Assembly: GCA_010094045.1 (NCBI GenBank)
Contig: ML986652.1
Coordinates: 88,199 to 115,221, forward strand
DNA from: Lojkania enalia
Lineage: Eukaryota > Ascomycota > Dothideomycetes > Pleosporales
Direction: 5' to 3'
DNA length: 27,023 bases
In this document: positions 1 through 11,048 of the stretch, one piece after another
Layout of the letters: every line of letters starts with the position of its first letter
Position numbering within the stretch: position 1 is the stretch's first letter
Translations under genes and position numbers: made by a program
Notes under the pieces: model-generated
What the model was told of the DNA's origin: nothing
Database searches by the model: none
Seen by the model: only the letters and a program-made list of their open reading frames with translations

Positions 1-1330
1 ATATCCTACCTATTTTACACGGTATTTAAGGGTCTTATAATACAGTTTACTAGCTAGTATTTCCTCAACCTCCTATTCTTCTACCCCTTTAATAGCGATA
101 GCGGGTGGTTTCGGAGCTTCTTACCTTAGTAGAGGGTCCTAGGGGTTCTTATATAGTAGGTTTAGTATAAAGATATTATATATTCTCGACTCTAGGGGTA
201 GCTATAGATAGTACGAGTTTCTAACCTATTCTAGTACTTTAAAAGGGCCCTTCTATTAATCAGATAGCTTTCGGCTTAGTCTCTAGACCGTAAAGTTCTT
301 AGTATTTAGGTAGACTATATTACTAATCTACTAATCAATCGGTTACTAGTAATAGTTAATAATAGATCGTATACAATCCTAAGCCTTTTTAATATTAGCC
401 TTTATAGTTTCCTAGGCTATATATATACAAGTTACTAGAGCTAAAGTATTCTTACAATTTAATTTATCTGTTGCGGTAATAGGATTAATAGAATATTTCT
501 AATCCTAATTCTAATAGGGCTCGGATTTATATAGGATCTAATATAGGGATATTCTAATAGTTATATAGGGTAGAGTCGCTTATACTTAGTCGATTATAGG
601 TAATAGAGAATTCTAGTTATTCTAGTAGAAGGATATAAAAGAGCGCAGTCTTTAATTAATATACTTATTTATAATTTCCGTCTGTCTATCAGTCTCTTTA
701 TAATAAGCAGTAGATAGTTTAATCTTTACACCTAAGATACAGCAGAATTTAGACTAGAAACTGGATATAAACTAAGGTTTTTAGTCTAAAATAATAGTTT
801 TAGACGTATAGCTAAAGCGGTATACCTATTAAATAAATAATTCGGCTATTCCCTGTGCGTTAATTATATAATAGTAGGGAATAGATACGACTTATTTAGA
901 CAGGTAATTAATTACTACTATAATCTAATTGTATCCGGACTTATTTATAGGGAAATCCTTAAAGTTAATATATAGATACTATATTAGTTAATTTAGTATA
1001 AGAAGTAGGTGGATAAAACCTAGGGTTCGGGTTTATATTAGATAAGCTTTATAGTATAAAATGCAATTCCGTATATATCGTTTATAAGTAGCCTCTATAC
1101 CCTTCTAGTAGTACTTCTAGGATAGTAACTAATAGGTTTTAGTGGCACTTAGGTGTGCAGAGGATACTTAATTATAAGCCTCTTATATAAGTCGCGTGTA
1201 AAGGCCTAAATCTAATAGAATATATAAGCGATTATTATAGAGAAGTAGTCTATTCTCTATCTAATACTTGTAGGATAAAAGTATACGTTCCTGCATAAAG
1301 GAGGCTTAGTTTTTCTATAGTAATACGTCG
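1..1330 (-). pseudogene. Gypsy-1 integrase fragment
   Basis: Integrase joins retroelement cDNA to host DNA. The best landmark is on the minus strand at about 675-705, where the frame reads YYKETDRQTEIINKYI. This matches the family's YHPxTDGQTERxN, which carries the glutamate of the DDE catalytic triad. About 110 bases further on, the frame reads SLLPIIDQVQATLPY when TAG/TAA are read as Gln, resembling the following helix of the core. The N-terminal HHCC region should lie near 1150-1300 but I could not align it firmly. The C-terminal end is cut by the window edge. There are many stop codons and it cannot be functional. Confidence 0.75.
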
Positions 1331-1399
1331 ATTAACTCTAGAGAGTCTAGTAATATAATCTACTTCTAGCCTTTAATAACGTTTAGTATAGCTACTTAA

Positions 1400-2950
1400 G
1401 TTGTTATTTAGATAATATAGGACTAGGCTAATTTGGTATTAATTTGGGGGTGAAGTTAATACAGTCCGAGTAGGACTCTTAACCGGTTATTAGTTTAAGC
1501 TGCTTTTAAGTTTTCTATATCTTATTCGCGATAACTAAGGATATCTACTCTAGTATTATTTTTATCTAGAGTATACTCGATTTAGAACTAATACTAAGCT
1601 AATTCCTCAGTCTAATAAATTTAATAAGTATTAAGTACCTTTATAGTTATAAAATATTTAAGTAAGCGATAATTGGTATATACTAGAGTCCTAGTAGCTA
1701 CTAAAGTAAGTTCTACCCTCTATTACTTAAACGCAGTAATAATTGCGAATAGTTTCTTATTATAGATCTCCTAGTTTAGTTCCGAACCGGATAGAACCTT
1801 ACTATAGAACGCTATAGGGTACTATTTTCCGTCGGGATATTTCTGTAATAGTACTCCTATAACTACTCTATTAGAGGTATTAGTTTCCATTTTTATTTCT
1901 AACGTAGGGTTAAAGTAGTAGAAAGTAGGTATACTTAATAGGGCTAACTTTAATTTTTTAAAGATAATATTATATTCTAAAGTCTATATAAAAGAGGTTA
2001 TAGGGCTCTATAATACGATAATTAGCTTTACAACACGCGAGAATTCCGGTACAAACTATTAGTAGAATCTAGTAAAACCTAAGAAGGATTTTACACCTAT
2101 TATAGTAGTAGGTAGCTGCTAGTTATATAATACTTCTACCTTCTCTAGGTTAATCTTAAGGCCTTTATTTAAGAGAATATAGCTAAGATATTTAGTTCGG
2201 GTAATATAGAATTCGCTCTTTTTAATATTAACTTATAACCCTACTTAACGTAATCTCTTAAGAACTTTCTTAATATAGATAGTATATATCGCCTCGTCTT
2301 TAAAGTAGATAAGAATATCGTCTAGGTAAGCGATATAGAAGTTATCCAGGTAGTCGATTAGTACGTTATTTATATAGTACTAGTAAGTTACTAGACTATT
2401 ATATAATCTAAAAGGTAGAACTTTATACTTGTAGGTTCTATATTAAGTCTAAAAGGTAGTATATTCTTTAGAACTAGGGTTTATTCTAATCTTATTAAAG
2501 GCTGCGCGAATATTAAACTTAGTAAAGATTACTACTTTAGTAGGTTTAGATAAGAGTTTATCTATATATAGTATTAGATATATATTTTTATAGGTAAGAG
2601 CGTTAAGTTTATAATAATCTATATAGATACGCAGGTTACTATTAGGTTTATAAATGCAAAGAATTGGAAATATAAAGGGGCTCCGACTCTACTCAATATA
2701 CCTATACTATAAATTATCTATAATATACTTCTTAGTTACCTCCAGCTCCTTAATATTCTACTTATACAACAGGCTATAACTATTAAGAAGGGGTTCTATA
2801 AGAATAATCTTATAATTATAAGGGCGGTATTTTAGCAATTAATAAGCTATAGTTTTACTAAATATATCCTAATACCTATAGTATTTAGATAGTAATTAGA
2901 GATTTACTAGTACTTCGTTTTCAGCCTTATCTTCTAGCTTTAGGGCTTGC
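1400..2950 (-). pseudogene. Gypsy-1 reverse transcriptase and RNase H relic
   Basis: On the minus strand, positions 2340-2302 read FYIAYLDDILIYF, the RT palm motif with both catalytic aspartates (YLDD, about 2317-2328) still intact. Upstream, about 2470-2390 reads like the RYGxYEYxVLPFGLxNxPATYQ block of Ty3/Gypsy RT, with Gly changed to Arg and Trp/Gln changed to stops. Downstream, about 1776-1739 reads N-stop-EIYNKKLFAII, the NYEIxDKELLAII motif of the RNase H domain. Between them the connection domain (FLGFxRFYxxF-like, about 2050) can be followed. The order RT then RNase H then integrase identifies Ty3/Gypsy. It is inactive because of dozens of TAA/TAG codons. Confidence 0.9.
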
Positions 2951-3249
2951 TTATCTTTAATCAGCCGCTCGATTTTATATAGAGACGTAGAGAAAAACTC
3001 GTTCTCTTTCCTCTTTATATTAAAGTAGAAAGTATTAGCTAAGATAAGAGTAATAATAGGAGAATAGACTTTCTTTAGATCGGGTTTAGACTTTATTATA
3101 TACAGGCGTACGAGAGCTCTAAGCTTATTTAAACTATAGGCTATAGAAGACTAACGTAGTTTTAGCAGCTTTAGTAGACCCTTAATATAATAGATAGTCG
3201 GACTATAGGACTGCTAATACTAGTCCTTTTCCTATAGAGCGTCGCGTCG

Positions 3250-3560
3250 CTAAATATCTAGCTCTACCTCCTTATTATATACTAGCTGAATTAATTGTAT
3301 AAGAAGAGGAGGTGAAAGATTATAAGTAGTAAGATACTTAGAGGGCTATATAATCTAATTCTTATCCGTATCTAGCTGGAGTTGAAAATAATATAACTAT
3401 TTAATACTAATAATACAATCCTAAATACCTAGATCTATAATAATAAATAGGTAGTTTTAGATAGTTCTCCTATTAATTTATAAGTATAAGTAGATATACT
3501 AATTAACTAGGGTTTAGATTTAGTCCTAAAAACCTTTAACAGTAATTTTAAAGGGTAAGT
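3250..3560 (-). pseudogene. Gypsy-1 probable aspartic protease relic
   Basis: This stretch lies between gag and RT, where the retropepsin of a Ty3/Gypsy polyprotein is expected. On the minus strand near 3470-3380 a frame reads INRRTI followed further on by IDLGI-stop-DCIISIK. It resembles a decayed D-S-G active-site block followed by the D-I-I-L-G-I-K-W-L type block of fungal Gypsy proteases. The catalytic triplet is no longer readable as DSG, as expected if GAC and GGN codons suffered G-to-A change. The assignment rests mostly on position, so confidence is modest. Confidence 0.4.
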
Positions 3561-3699
3561 ACTATACCGATATATATAGAGCTTAGAAGAGTAATCTAAC
3601 TACTATAGAATTAAGGAACAGGAAGCTTTAGGCGCTAATATTAATAAGAGCGTTTAGTTGTATACTAACGCCTTTTAAATATAGAATAGTAGGAATTTA

Positions 3700-5150
3700 G
3701 AAGTACTTTCTTCTAAATAAATACGATAAATCGATATTTAATAAGTTGTACTTATTTAAGTTTAGGACGGAGAGTTTTCTTAGGCGTCTCTATTTTCCAC
3801 CCAAGAACTATCTAGATAGTACTCGCTTACGTCTAAAAACTCTTCTTCCTTAATCTTCTCTTATTTAACCTCTATCTCTTATACTCTAAGAACTATATAT
3901 TCGTTCGCAAAATATTCTAGTTTACTATAATTATAGTAATTATCTAGGGTTATATACCTTTTAGGTATAAGAGTCTTACTAGGTTGTTAGAAAGTAATTA
4001 TAGTAGAATAAGGTGTTAATACTAGGGTAGATCGGAGTAGTATTAGATTGTAGGTTACCTTAGATAAACTCTTAGAAACCTTCTAGTACCGATCTAAATT
4101 TATTTTAGCTGTAACCTATAGGCTAGCAGTTTATTCTAAAAGGTTAGGAATGCTTCTCCTTTCTATATCGTAGGCTGTTAAGTAGGCGACTATAGCGTTA
4201 AAGGAGCCTTTCTATATAAGCTTAAAGCTAAGGTTTAGTATCCTTAAGCTAGAGAGAATCTTATTCTATAAGTAGAAGAACTACTTAGATTAGGATACAG
4301 ATCCCCTAATAGCTGTACTAATAAAGTAAGCTTTAAAAGTTAAGAACGCTTCTCTCTTATTTATCCTTAAGACTTAAAACGCCTATTACGCCTCTATCTC
4401 TTTATTATCTATAATAAAATACGATTGTAGAAGCGAAATTATTTCTTCGGTATTCTTAAACTAATACTAGTCTAATTCAGCTAGGTATTTTAGCTTTAGA
4501 TACCCTTTTATAGTACTAGAAGTATATTTCTATACTAATACTATACATATATACTCTATTAGATAGTAATCTATATTAATCTCAAGTTGGTCTAGGATTA
4601 AAACTTACTATTATTTAAATATAAGTTTGCTGCTATCTATAAAACTTTCGATCTTAGGCGTACGTTTAGTAAGGTAGGCTTAAGGAGGCTTAAGGGTAGC
4701 TAAGAGGTTTCTTACTAGAGGAGTTGTAAAAGTTTTCTAGTATATTATCGGTTCTAATTCGGTGGTTTATAGAGGTTAATTAAGACTAATAGTTCTCTAT
4801 TATATTAAGCGTGCGATCTCCTCCTATAAAATTGCAATTTATTCCTTAAAGGTTAGTTTACTCTAATTTCCCTCTAAATTAGATAGGTTCTTTATTATAG
4901 GCCTTATAGAGAGGGGTTAGCCTATTATAGGGCCCCCTATAAGAGATAACAGTTGTTCTATACGTGTAGATAGAAGCTTACTCTTATTATAACTTACGCG
5001 TGTATTAATTCTAGTATAGGAATTAGAAGGTGAATTATAGTTAGATATCAGCAGTTGCCTCTAATTCTAATAGGTTATTAGTAGTTTTCGAGTTTCTACC
5101 TAGGTACACTCTACGCGGCTTTTCCAAAAGCAATCCTAATCGTAGGGGAT
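3700..5150 (-). pseudogene. Gypsy-1 gag relic with decayed CCHC knuckle
   Basis: Gag forms the particle and binds the RNA. On the minus strand, 3945-3898 reads DNYYNYSKLEYFANEY, which lines up with the nucleocapsid knuckle CYNCxKxGHFAxEC. All three cysteines and the histidine read as Tyr, the outcome of TGY-to-TAY and CAY-to-TAY changes. The region up to about 5150 holds weak coding character without a recognisable start; a conserved capsid motif could not be picked out. It precedes the protease/RT on the same strand, as expected for gag. The 5' limit is a guess. Confidence 0.6.
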
Positions 5151-5189
5151 AGGAAGTTCTAAACCTAAAGGCTTTAGTTAATAAAAAGT

Positions 5190-5615
5190 CTCTAAGATCT
5201 TATCTAGATAACTAAATAATTTAATATAATGATATATAAGTATTATAACCTAAACTAAATCGAGTATATTTTAAACTTAGACGTATTTAAATAAATAATC
5301 GATGCGATATTATTAAAGAGGCTGTTACTAGTAGTATTAAGTTCTTCTATATAATATAACAGTATAGGTAAGATAATAGGTCTAAATACGGCACGAATCT
5401 ACTTAGAGGTATATAGAAGTGCGTGGGGGATTAGAGACCTGAGAATTCTATTAATACCTATAGGCCTTATACGAAAGGATATAGAAGAACTATTAAGCTA
5501 CTTATAAGAGAGTATACAACTATATACGGAAGGGAAAAGGGGTAGAACCGGGGGTAGGATAAGATAAGTAAAAAGCTTTAGGATAAGGTTATATATAAAG
5601 CTTTTCGTAGAACGA
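5190..5615. other. Unassigned segment, possible Gypsy-1 5' leader or LTR
   Basis: About 420 bases lie between the gag side of Gypsy-1 and the broken end of a Fot1-like element. The segment is slightly less TA-saturated than its neighbours (for example gcgtgggggattagagacctg near 5420). Its position fits a minus-strand 5' LTR or untranslated leader of Gypsy-1, but no second copy is in the window to test this and I see no convincing primer binding site. Confidence 0.3.
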
Positions 5616-5619
5616 TTTC

Positions 5620-6600
5620 TTTGCATTATTATAGATTTTAAGGTACTTAAGAATAACCTACGCGTTAATAGGAACTAGTCTAGATGTCTTAAAGACCTTT
5701 TTATAGTTCTTATACATAAATATATTAAAAAACGCGTTTCTAAAGGCTGGTAGGAAGCCTTTCTTATTAATATAGTAGACATGTCGGTGTACTAAGTCTT
5801 ATACGCGCTAGGAGTACTTTAGCTTTAATAGTAAGAAGTATACTATATTAAGTAGCTATAGGATATATAATAAATATGCTAGTATATAGAGGGTAAGAAT
5901 CTTTCGTATAAGGTAATAATCCTTAAAATCCTGGTTTAGATAGCTCTTATAGCTATTAAGAATAAGTAGCCTATATAACTCTACCTAACGCGTCTTTATA
6001 TACACGTTAAAGTACTTTAACTATTTAAGACTAAGCTTATTATTTATCTATCTATTCTCAGAAACTAAGAGCTTCTAGTTGTATAGTATATCTATCTCCT
6101 TATACTATACTAAAATATAGACGCGTCCTTTATAGATAATAAATAGTAGGGTTATATACCTAGCAGCATAGATACTCTAAATTATTATAATCTACTCTTA
6201 ATTACCTAGCTGAATAAATATAGGTCTTATACAGCGTTCTAAACCTATAACAACTTTTATAGAGCTAATTATACCTATCTAGAAGCCTATCTTATTAAAG
6301 TTATAGATATTATCTTTATAGATACTATACTTAGCTACTATCTCTTATACGAGCTTAAACTACGCGTTAATAACCTCTAGATCTTCTTATAATATCCTCT
6401 AACAGTTCTTTACTTAATTAAAAACTGTTTTAAGCTTATTTATACGCGATATAAATTGTTTAGACTAGTTCTTATCTATAAGTATCTTACCCCGCGTATA
6501 TAATAGTTTATCTATTATATCTGCTACCTTATAAAGCCGCGGCGTAAATCCTCGCAAATTAAGGTTAAGGATATATTATATAATCGTCTACTCTTTAGTT
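5620..6600 (-). pseudogene. Fot1-like transposase relic (copy A')
   Basis: On the minus strand the frame runs from the CENPB-type DNA-binding region (about 6590-6350) into the DDE_1 catalytic domain. Landmarks are DNIYNFNKIGF (about 6310; family IYNFDETGF, with the first catalytic Asp changed to Asn and Glu to Lys), LLVSENR (about 6060), LLILNSYKSY (about 5965; family LLVLDGHxSH), a decayed LLQPLD block and FLPAFRNAFFN (about 5735). Stops are TAA/TAG at Gln/Trp positions. The frame fades at about 5615, shortly after a block resembling G-L-V-P-x-x-P. The protein would have bound the terminal repeats and cut and joined DNA at TA. It is not functional. Confidence 0.85.
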
Positions 6601-6831
6601 GCTGTAAGCTTTATACAATTTAGTTAAGTTTAAGGTTAAAAGATAATTCTATAAAGCTAGTTAGAGAGCTGCTAGTATTATATATTAAAAGCCGCTGCAG
6701 CGCGTCGCACGCTTTAAAATTAGCCTAAAGTATAGACCTAAAAGGTAAGTTTAATTCTACCTTCTTAATTAGATAGATTAGCTTCGTATTGTTGAGATAT
6801 AGCGTTGCGTACGGAAAAGTTGCTATGCTAA

Positions 6832-6880
6832 GAAAAAGTGGCCGGCTTAGTAGTATAGCCGGCTCGGTAGTATTTTACGT
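6832..6880 (-). repeat. Terminal inverted repeat of copy A' with doubled 17-bp motif
   Basis: This is the outer end of copy A'. On the plus strand two adjacent 17-mers, GTGGCCGGCTTAGTAGT (6838-6854) and ATAGCCGGCTCGGTAGT (6855-6871), agree at 13 of 17 positions and differ only by transitions. The terminus ACGT is followed by TA. The segment kept its GC-rich core better than the surrounding DNA. Confidence 0.75.
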
Positions 6881-6882
6881 TA

Positions 6883-9040
6883 TATTATACTTAATTTTAA
6901 ATATTTCTAAACATCTGAAAAGTCTTCTACTAGAATTCTACTTTAATACTAACTTTTTATATATTTTATATATTTAATACTTAATATACTAAGCTATATT
7001 CTCTCCTATAAAATTATATAATAATCTCTTAAAAATACTCGTTCTAGTTTATTACTTATTACTAGAATAGATAAAATATTTACTATAAATATTAAAAGTT
7101 ATAACTAGTAATTCTTTTATATACTTTTATACTACTATTATAAAGAAGATACTTAAACTTTATATAGTACCTTAGTATAGTAATCCTTATATTTATTTTA
7201 ACTTATTAGCTAAGTAATTTATTAATTAAACTTATTAAATTCTTATAGAAGTATAATTTTAGACATTTTATATAATACTAAATTTAGTTAAATTTATAAA
7301 TCTCGATATTATATCTAAAGCTCTTTTACTCTAGAAAGTATAATCTTTTAATAATCTTATTTCTACTAAATTTTTATATATTTTATATAACGATTTAAAT
7401 AAAAAATAAGTATAGTAGTATAGAAAGGTAAGTTATCTATTTTATAATAATACTTCTTAAACTTCTAAACTGCTTATTAAATTTATATAAATAAGTCTTT
7501 ATTTATATAATACGAATTTAAAGACTTTTTTATATATTTATTAAAAACGTCTATTATAAAAAGAAGTTAATTAAGTATAATATAGTCGCCTTAAGTTTCT
7601 AAAGTCGCTCGGTAGAATAGCTATAAGAAGGAGCTTATTATATAAAGAGTCCTCTAATCTTATAGAGAAAGATAGTCCTTTTTAAGTAATTTGAAATTTG
7701 CTTTAATATAATTGTTAATAGCTAACTCTTTCTTAAGTACTATATTTAATATTTAATACTAGCTATTCTACCGTATAGAATTATTAAGTAGAATTCGCTA
7801 TTATATTAAAGAAATAAATTCTTTTATATAATTTGTTAAAGAATAATAGTAAATAATAATATTGTAAAGTTTTCCTAGAATATCTATCGTACGAAAAGCT
7901 TCTTCTCTTTCTATTTAAGCTTACTTATCTAATTTATTCTTAAGTATATTCCCTTTATTATATAATTTAATCTTTTTAAATTAAGCCTTACTAAAGAGGA
8001 AAGTTTAAATAATAAGATTGATTATATATCCTTAGCAGCGGATTCGTTAATATAAGGAATTCTAAGTAATATTTTTATTATCTAGAAGATATTAAAATAT
8101 TATATAATATAGTATATTATTTATAGTTAAGTTATTAGCAATAATTACTTCTAGCTTTCGTATAATACTATAGTCTTAAAGAACTAGAAGAATAGTATTT
8201 TATTACTCTTCTCTACTATAGTTTACTATCGTATATAAAGCTAAGAGATCTTTTATTTATTATTCTTACAAGTTAATAAAATAAGTATATATTACTAAAA
8301 GAAGATAATTATTTAGAAAAGTCTAGATATTAACTAAAAAATATATATCTATTAAAGCTAACTAGACCTTCTTTTATATAATATCTCTTTACAGCTAAAA
8401 TAAATTATAAGTTAACCTACTAATAGCTAAATAAGTAGTTATAAGAGAATTTATTAATTCTAGATTTAATATCTAGTAGAATATATAGAATTCTAGCTAC
8501 TTAACAATTCGAAATAGTAGGTTTTATACGATAATAAGATTTATAAAAGTCTAGTTAATAACTTAATTATTTAAGGTATTCTTTAGAACTAATAAATTTA
8601 GCTCGTTTATCTTATTATTAATCGATACTTATTTCTATAGTTTTTAAAGTTAGTTTACTACTATTACTTTTATATAAGAGATAGGTCTATTAGATTCGAT
8701 CTAATACTTTAATTAAAGATAATATCGAATATTTATAGTTAATAATACGCTATATAAATAGAGAGAGTAGTAATATAACTTTTAATTTTAACCGTCTTAT
8801 ATAAGCTTATCTTTTAATAGATTATAATAGTATTAATAGATACTAGACGTATTTTTCCAACTTATACTATTAGAGACTTTGAGCGATTTAAAAGAGTTAA
8901 GAGAAACTAGAGAGCTATCCTCTAAAGCTATAATAGTAAAGAAAATAGCTTTCATATAATAAGAGATAAATTTTAGTAAGGAAAGATAGCTTATATACTA
9001 AATTATCTAATAATATCGTATATTATTTAGTATAAAATAA
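6883..9040. other. AT-rich stretch with no recognised element
   Basis: This 2.2-kb stretch is extremely TA-rich and almost free of CpA/TpG. On the plus strand one frame (about 7613-8930) can be read with nearly all stops being TAA/TAG, and parts of it look protein-like (for example LEDIKILYN near 8090). A second frame is equally readable from about 8200. Because TG is depleted, TGA is rare in every frame here, so this is weak evidence of coding. I recognise no domain, terminal repeat or LTR. It is most likely the remains of one or more heavily mutated transposons. Confidence 0.4.
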
Positions 9041-9179
9041 TTGCTAAGTATAATAATTTATTTTTAATAACTCTAGTCTACTCTATTATTAAAATATAAT
9101 ACCTAAGCTTTTAATAATAATATAATAACGAAATAATAAGAATATAGCCTAAAATAAGAATTAAGTAAACTTAACCTTC

Positions 9180-9765
9180 TTAACTACTAAAAGAGGCTAA
9201 ATAAATAGCAAAAGACACGCTACCTTAATATTTAATATAATTTAAATAACTATATACTAATAATATACTAGAATCTATTTATAGTATAATTATAAGCCTA
9301 ACTTAAAAAAACTAACAAAATCTAAAGAGGAGGTTATTATTTAATATATACTTAACCTAGATTTGCGAGGTTTTATACTTACTTTAGCTGCTATATAAGA
9401 TATAGCTAATAACTTACTTACTAAGTATAGTATAGGCTAGATTAGTATATATTAGCCTAGAAACTTTATTAGACGTACTCCTAAGCTTAAAATACGCTTA
9501 AATTAGCCTTATAATTGCTAGAGAGCTCTATACGAAAATTCTAAAATAATTAAAGGCTAGTTTAAGCTTATATAGTATACTGAAAAGAAGTATAATATTA
9601 TAGATAAGAATATATATAACTTTAACAAATCTAACTTTTAAATAGGTGTTATTTTATTATAACTAGTTATTATAGATATAGAAAGATATAATTAGCTAAA
9701 GGTAATTTAATTAAATAATTACAAATATATTTTAGTAATTTAGGATATTAATACTATTAGCTAGA
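9180..9765 (+). pseudogene. Fot1/pogo-like transposase fragment (copy D)
   Basis: From about 9295 the plus strand reads PNLKKLTKSKEEVIIQYIL, the start of the second helix-turn-helix (HTH_Tnp_Tc5/CENPB) region of Fot1-like transposases. There follow FIRRTPKLKIRLN (about 9461), a YxxxRALYE block (about 9510), FKLI (about 9560), and NIYNFNKSNF (about 9606; family DIYNFDETGF, with the catalytic Asp changed to Asn). The domain continues as LVI-D-ERYN and ends at about 9765 in the block that usually reads GINAxGxAIPP. There the sequence passes abruptly into a Gypsy LTR, so the rest of the DDE domain is missing. The upstream end and its terminal repeat could not be located. Confidence 0.75.
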
Positions 9766-10193
9766 TACTTATTATAGATACTCCTATTAGGATTTATAAT
9801 ACTAGACCTAATTCTATACTACCTCGCCTATTATATATAGACCCGAACCTCTAATATATATATATACGACCTAATATTTATCTTCTTTCTCTCTTTATCT
9901 AAACGTTTTAAACTATTATAGTAGTAGTATATTAGTTATCTATATAGCTTAATCTAATACTTGTTTATCTAGTATTAATAATCTAATACGTATTACTATA
10001 ATATATAGCTAGTAGAATAAAGCTAATATAAAGTATATAATATATTTAGTTATTTAGCTAACTAAGTAACTAAGTAAAAAAGAATAGTAGAAAAACTAAA
10101 TTATATTTAATAATCTTACAACTCTAACTTTTATAACTTTTTATAGTTAACTTAAATATTTTTATATATTTTACTTATATACTTCTTATTATA
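9766..10193 (+). repeat. Solo LTR of the chromovirus family at 13278-20016
   Basis: The sequence matches the LTRs of the plus-strand chromovirus. Its start (tattatagata, 9770) matches 19734, its middle (aactaagtaactaagtaaaaaa, about 10059) matches 13385 and 19898, and the run taatcttacaactctaac (about 10110) matches 13428 and 19932. No internal region follows, so it is a solo LTR. It is about 428 bp against about 235 and 286 bp for the two LTRs of the full element. The extra 150-200 bp (about 9810-10010) are probably original sequence lost from the others. No clear target duplication is left, and the left edge is uncertain by a few bases. Confidence 0.75.
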
Positions 10194-10357
10194 AACGCTT
10201 ACGCGTAGTTAGTTAATTATATTTTAAGTAGTTAACTCTATTACTATATACTATATATAAATATTAAAATATTGCGTAAAAAATAGAGATATCTATATTA
10301 TATAGGTTTTTATAGAAACTAGGTCTATACTACTATATAGGCTAGCTGGGTCGGTAA
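10194..10357 (-). repeat. Possible 3' LTR of minus-strand chromovirus relic (Gypsy-2)
   Basis: This lies just beyond the C-terminal chromodomain and untranslated tail of Gypsy-2, where its 3' LTR belongs. On the minus strand a purine run (agaggaaggtttt, about 10369-10357) could be the polypurine tract, after which an LTR would begin (tt/taccgacccagctagcc). No second copy is in the window, so the call rests on position only. Confidence 0.35.
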
Positions 10358-10870
10358 AACCTTCCTCTATTATAGTTATAATAAGTTAGTTATATTCTAG
10401 CTAGCAGCTAATAATTATTGCTAGCAGCTGGTTTAGATATTATAATAAAGGTAGTATAGGTATAGAAGTATTATAGTATTACTATAATAATACTCTTCTC
10501 TTAATTATAAACTCCTATAAATTAGGTCTTTATATTATATTTAGGTTATTTATAATTAAGTAGTAGTTATTAATACTAGTATTAGTTAAGGTTATAGGTA
10601 TATTAGAATAGTCTATTATTATTATATAGTAGTATTATACTAGAGGTTAAGCTAGGTTATATATATATTAACGCGACTAGTAGTTAATAGTAGTACTATA
10701 TTAGAGATTAGTTTAGTTTAGTTTATATAATAGTATTATATTAGGGATTAGTAGTAGTATTATTACTAATATTATATTAGTATAGTATTATTATAGGCGT
10801 CTAAAAATATACTTAAATTAAATTTTAATACTTAATTAAGAATCTAAATATAATATTATATTCAGATCTT
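10358..10870. other. Low-complexity 3' tail with imperfect short repeats
   Basis: These 510 bases hold several imperfect copies of a block like agtattatattagggattag (near 10630, 10690, 10730 and 10760) in a TAGTAG-rich background. Position suggests the 3' untranslated region of Gypsy-2. I see no coding domain. Confidence 0.4.
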
Positions 10871-10879
10871 ATTTATTAA

Positions 10880-11048
10880 GGTTTCTAGTATAGTAATCTT
10901 CTATAGTAGTTATCTTAGTAAAGTTACTAGCTAAGTACTATTCTAGGTTGTAATAGCTAGTCTACTTAACTAGATATTTATACCGGCGTCTCTATTAGTT
11001 ATAGTAGAGGTCTTCTATTCACTCGACGAGGTATTCTAGTTCTCTATT
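10880..11048 (-). pseudogene. Chromovirus chromodomain relic (Gypsy-2 C-terminus)
   Basis: On the minus strand the frame reads EYLVE-stop-IEDLYYN, two stops, then RRRYKYLVK-stop-TSYYNLE-stop-YLASNF. This aligns with the chromodomain E-x-x-V-E-x-I-L-D ... Y-L-V-K-W-x-G-Y ... TWEPxxxL. Two stops stand where the family has Trp (TGG to TAG). Chromodomains at the integrase C-terminus guide chromoviruses to marked heterochromatin. The reading frame continues upstream across two later insertions, into 11262-11345 and 13218-13277. The rest of the element upstream of 13277 is not seen in this window. Confidence 0.8.

Larger units (their letters stand above)
1..5190 (-). mobile_element. Ty3/Gypsy LTR retrotransposon relic, minus strand (Gypsy-1)
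   Basis: Read on the minus strand, the pieces run gag (about 5150-3700), protease (about 3500), RT (about 2950-1900), RNase H (about 1780) and integrase (1300-1). This is the Ty3/Gypsy gene order. The window starts inside the integrase, so the 3' LTR is outside. No 5' LTR could be proved; 5190-5615 is the place where it should lie. Every frame is full of TAA/TAG at positions where the family has Gln or Trp, and Cys/His are replaced by Tyr, the pattern expected from C-to-T change on both strands. It is clearly a dead element and differs in sequence from the chromovirus at 13278-20016. Boundaries are approximate. Confidence 0.85.
5616..6880 (-). mobile_element. Fot1/pogo-like DNA transposon, 3'-truncated (copy A')
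   Basis: This is a minus-strand element of the Tc1/mariner superfamily, Fot1/pogo branch. Its 5' end is complete: it ends ACGT at 6880 followed by TA (6881-6882), the usual target duplication. The terminal repeat (about 6832-6880) reads inward as TAACGTAAAATACTACC and carries two 17-bp direct repeats. The sequence is a diverged relative (I judge about 75%) of the elements at 20566-22414 and 22444-25081. The other end is lost: similarity stops near 5615, within the last part of the transposase, so the C-terminal knuckle and the second inverted repeat are missing. Confidence 0.85.

Noticed and set aside
6789..6977. 62-codon open reading frame on the plus strand
   Set aside because: It overlaps the outer terminal repeat of a Fot1-like element on the opposite strand of its transposase and runs into AT-rich DNA. 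The predicted peptide has a hydrophobic tail but no known motif. Chance is the simplest reading.
7613..8930. Long plus-strand frame with almost only TAA/TAG stops, as a gene
   Set aside because: TG is depleted here, so TGA is rare in every frame, and a second overlapping frame looks as good. No domain was recognised, so it is listed only as an unassigned block.
10620..10790. Short TAGTAGTATTATATTAGGG-like blocks as a satellite array
   Set aside because: Spacing is irregular and the copies are poor. In TA-saturated DNA such similarity arises easily.
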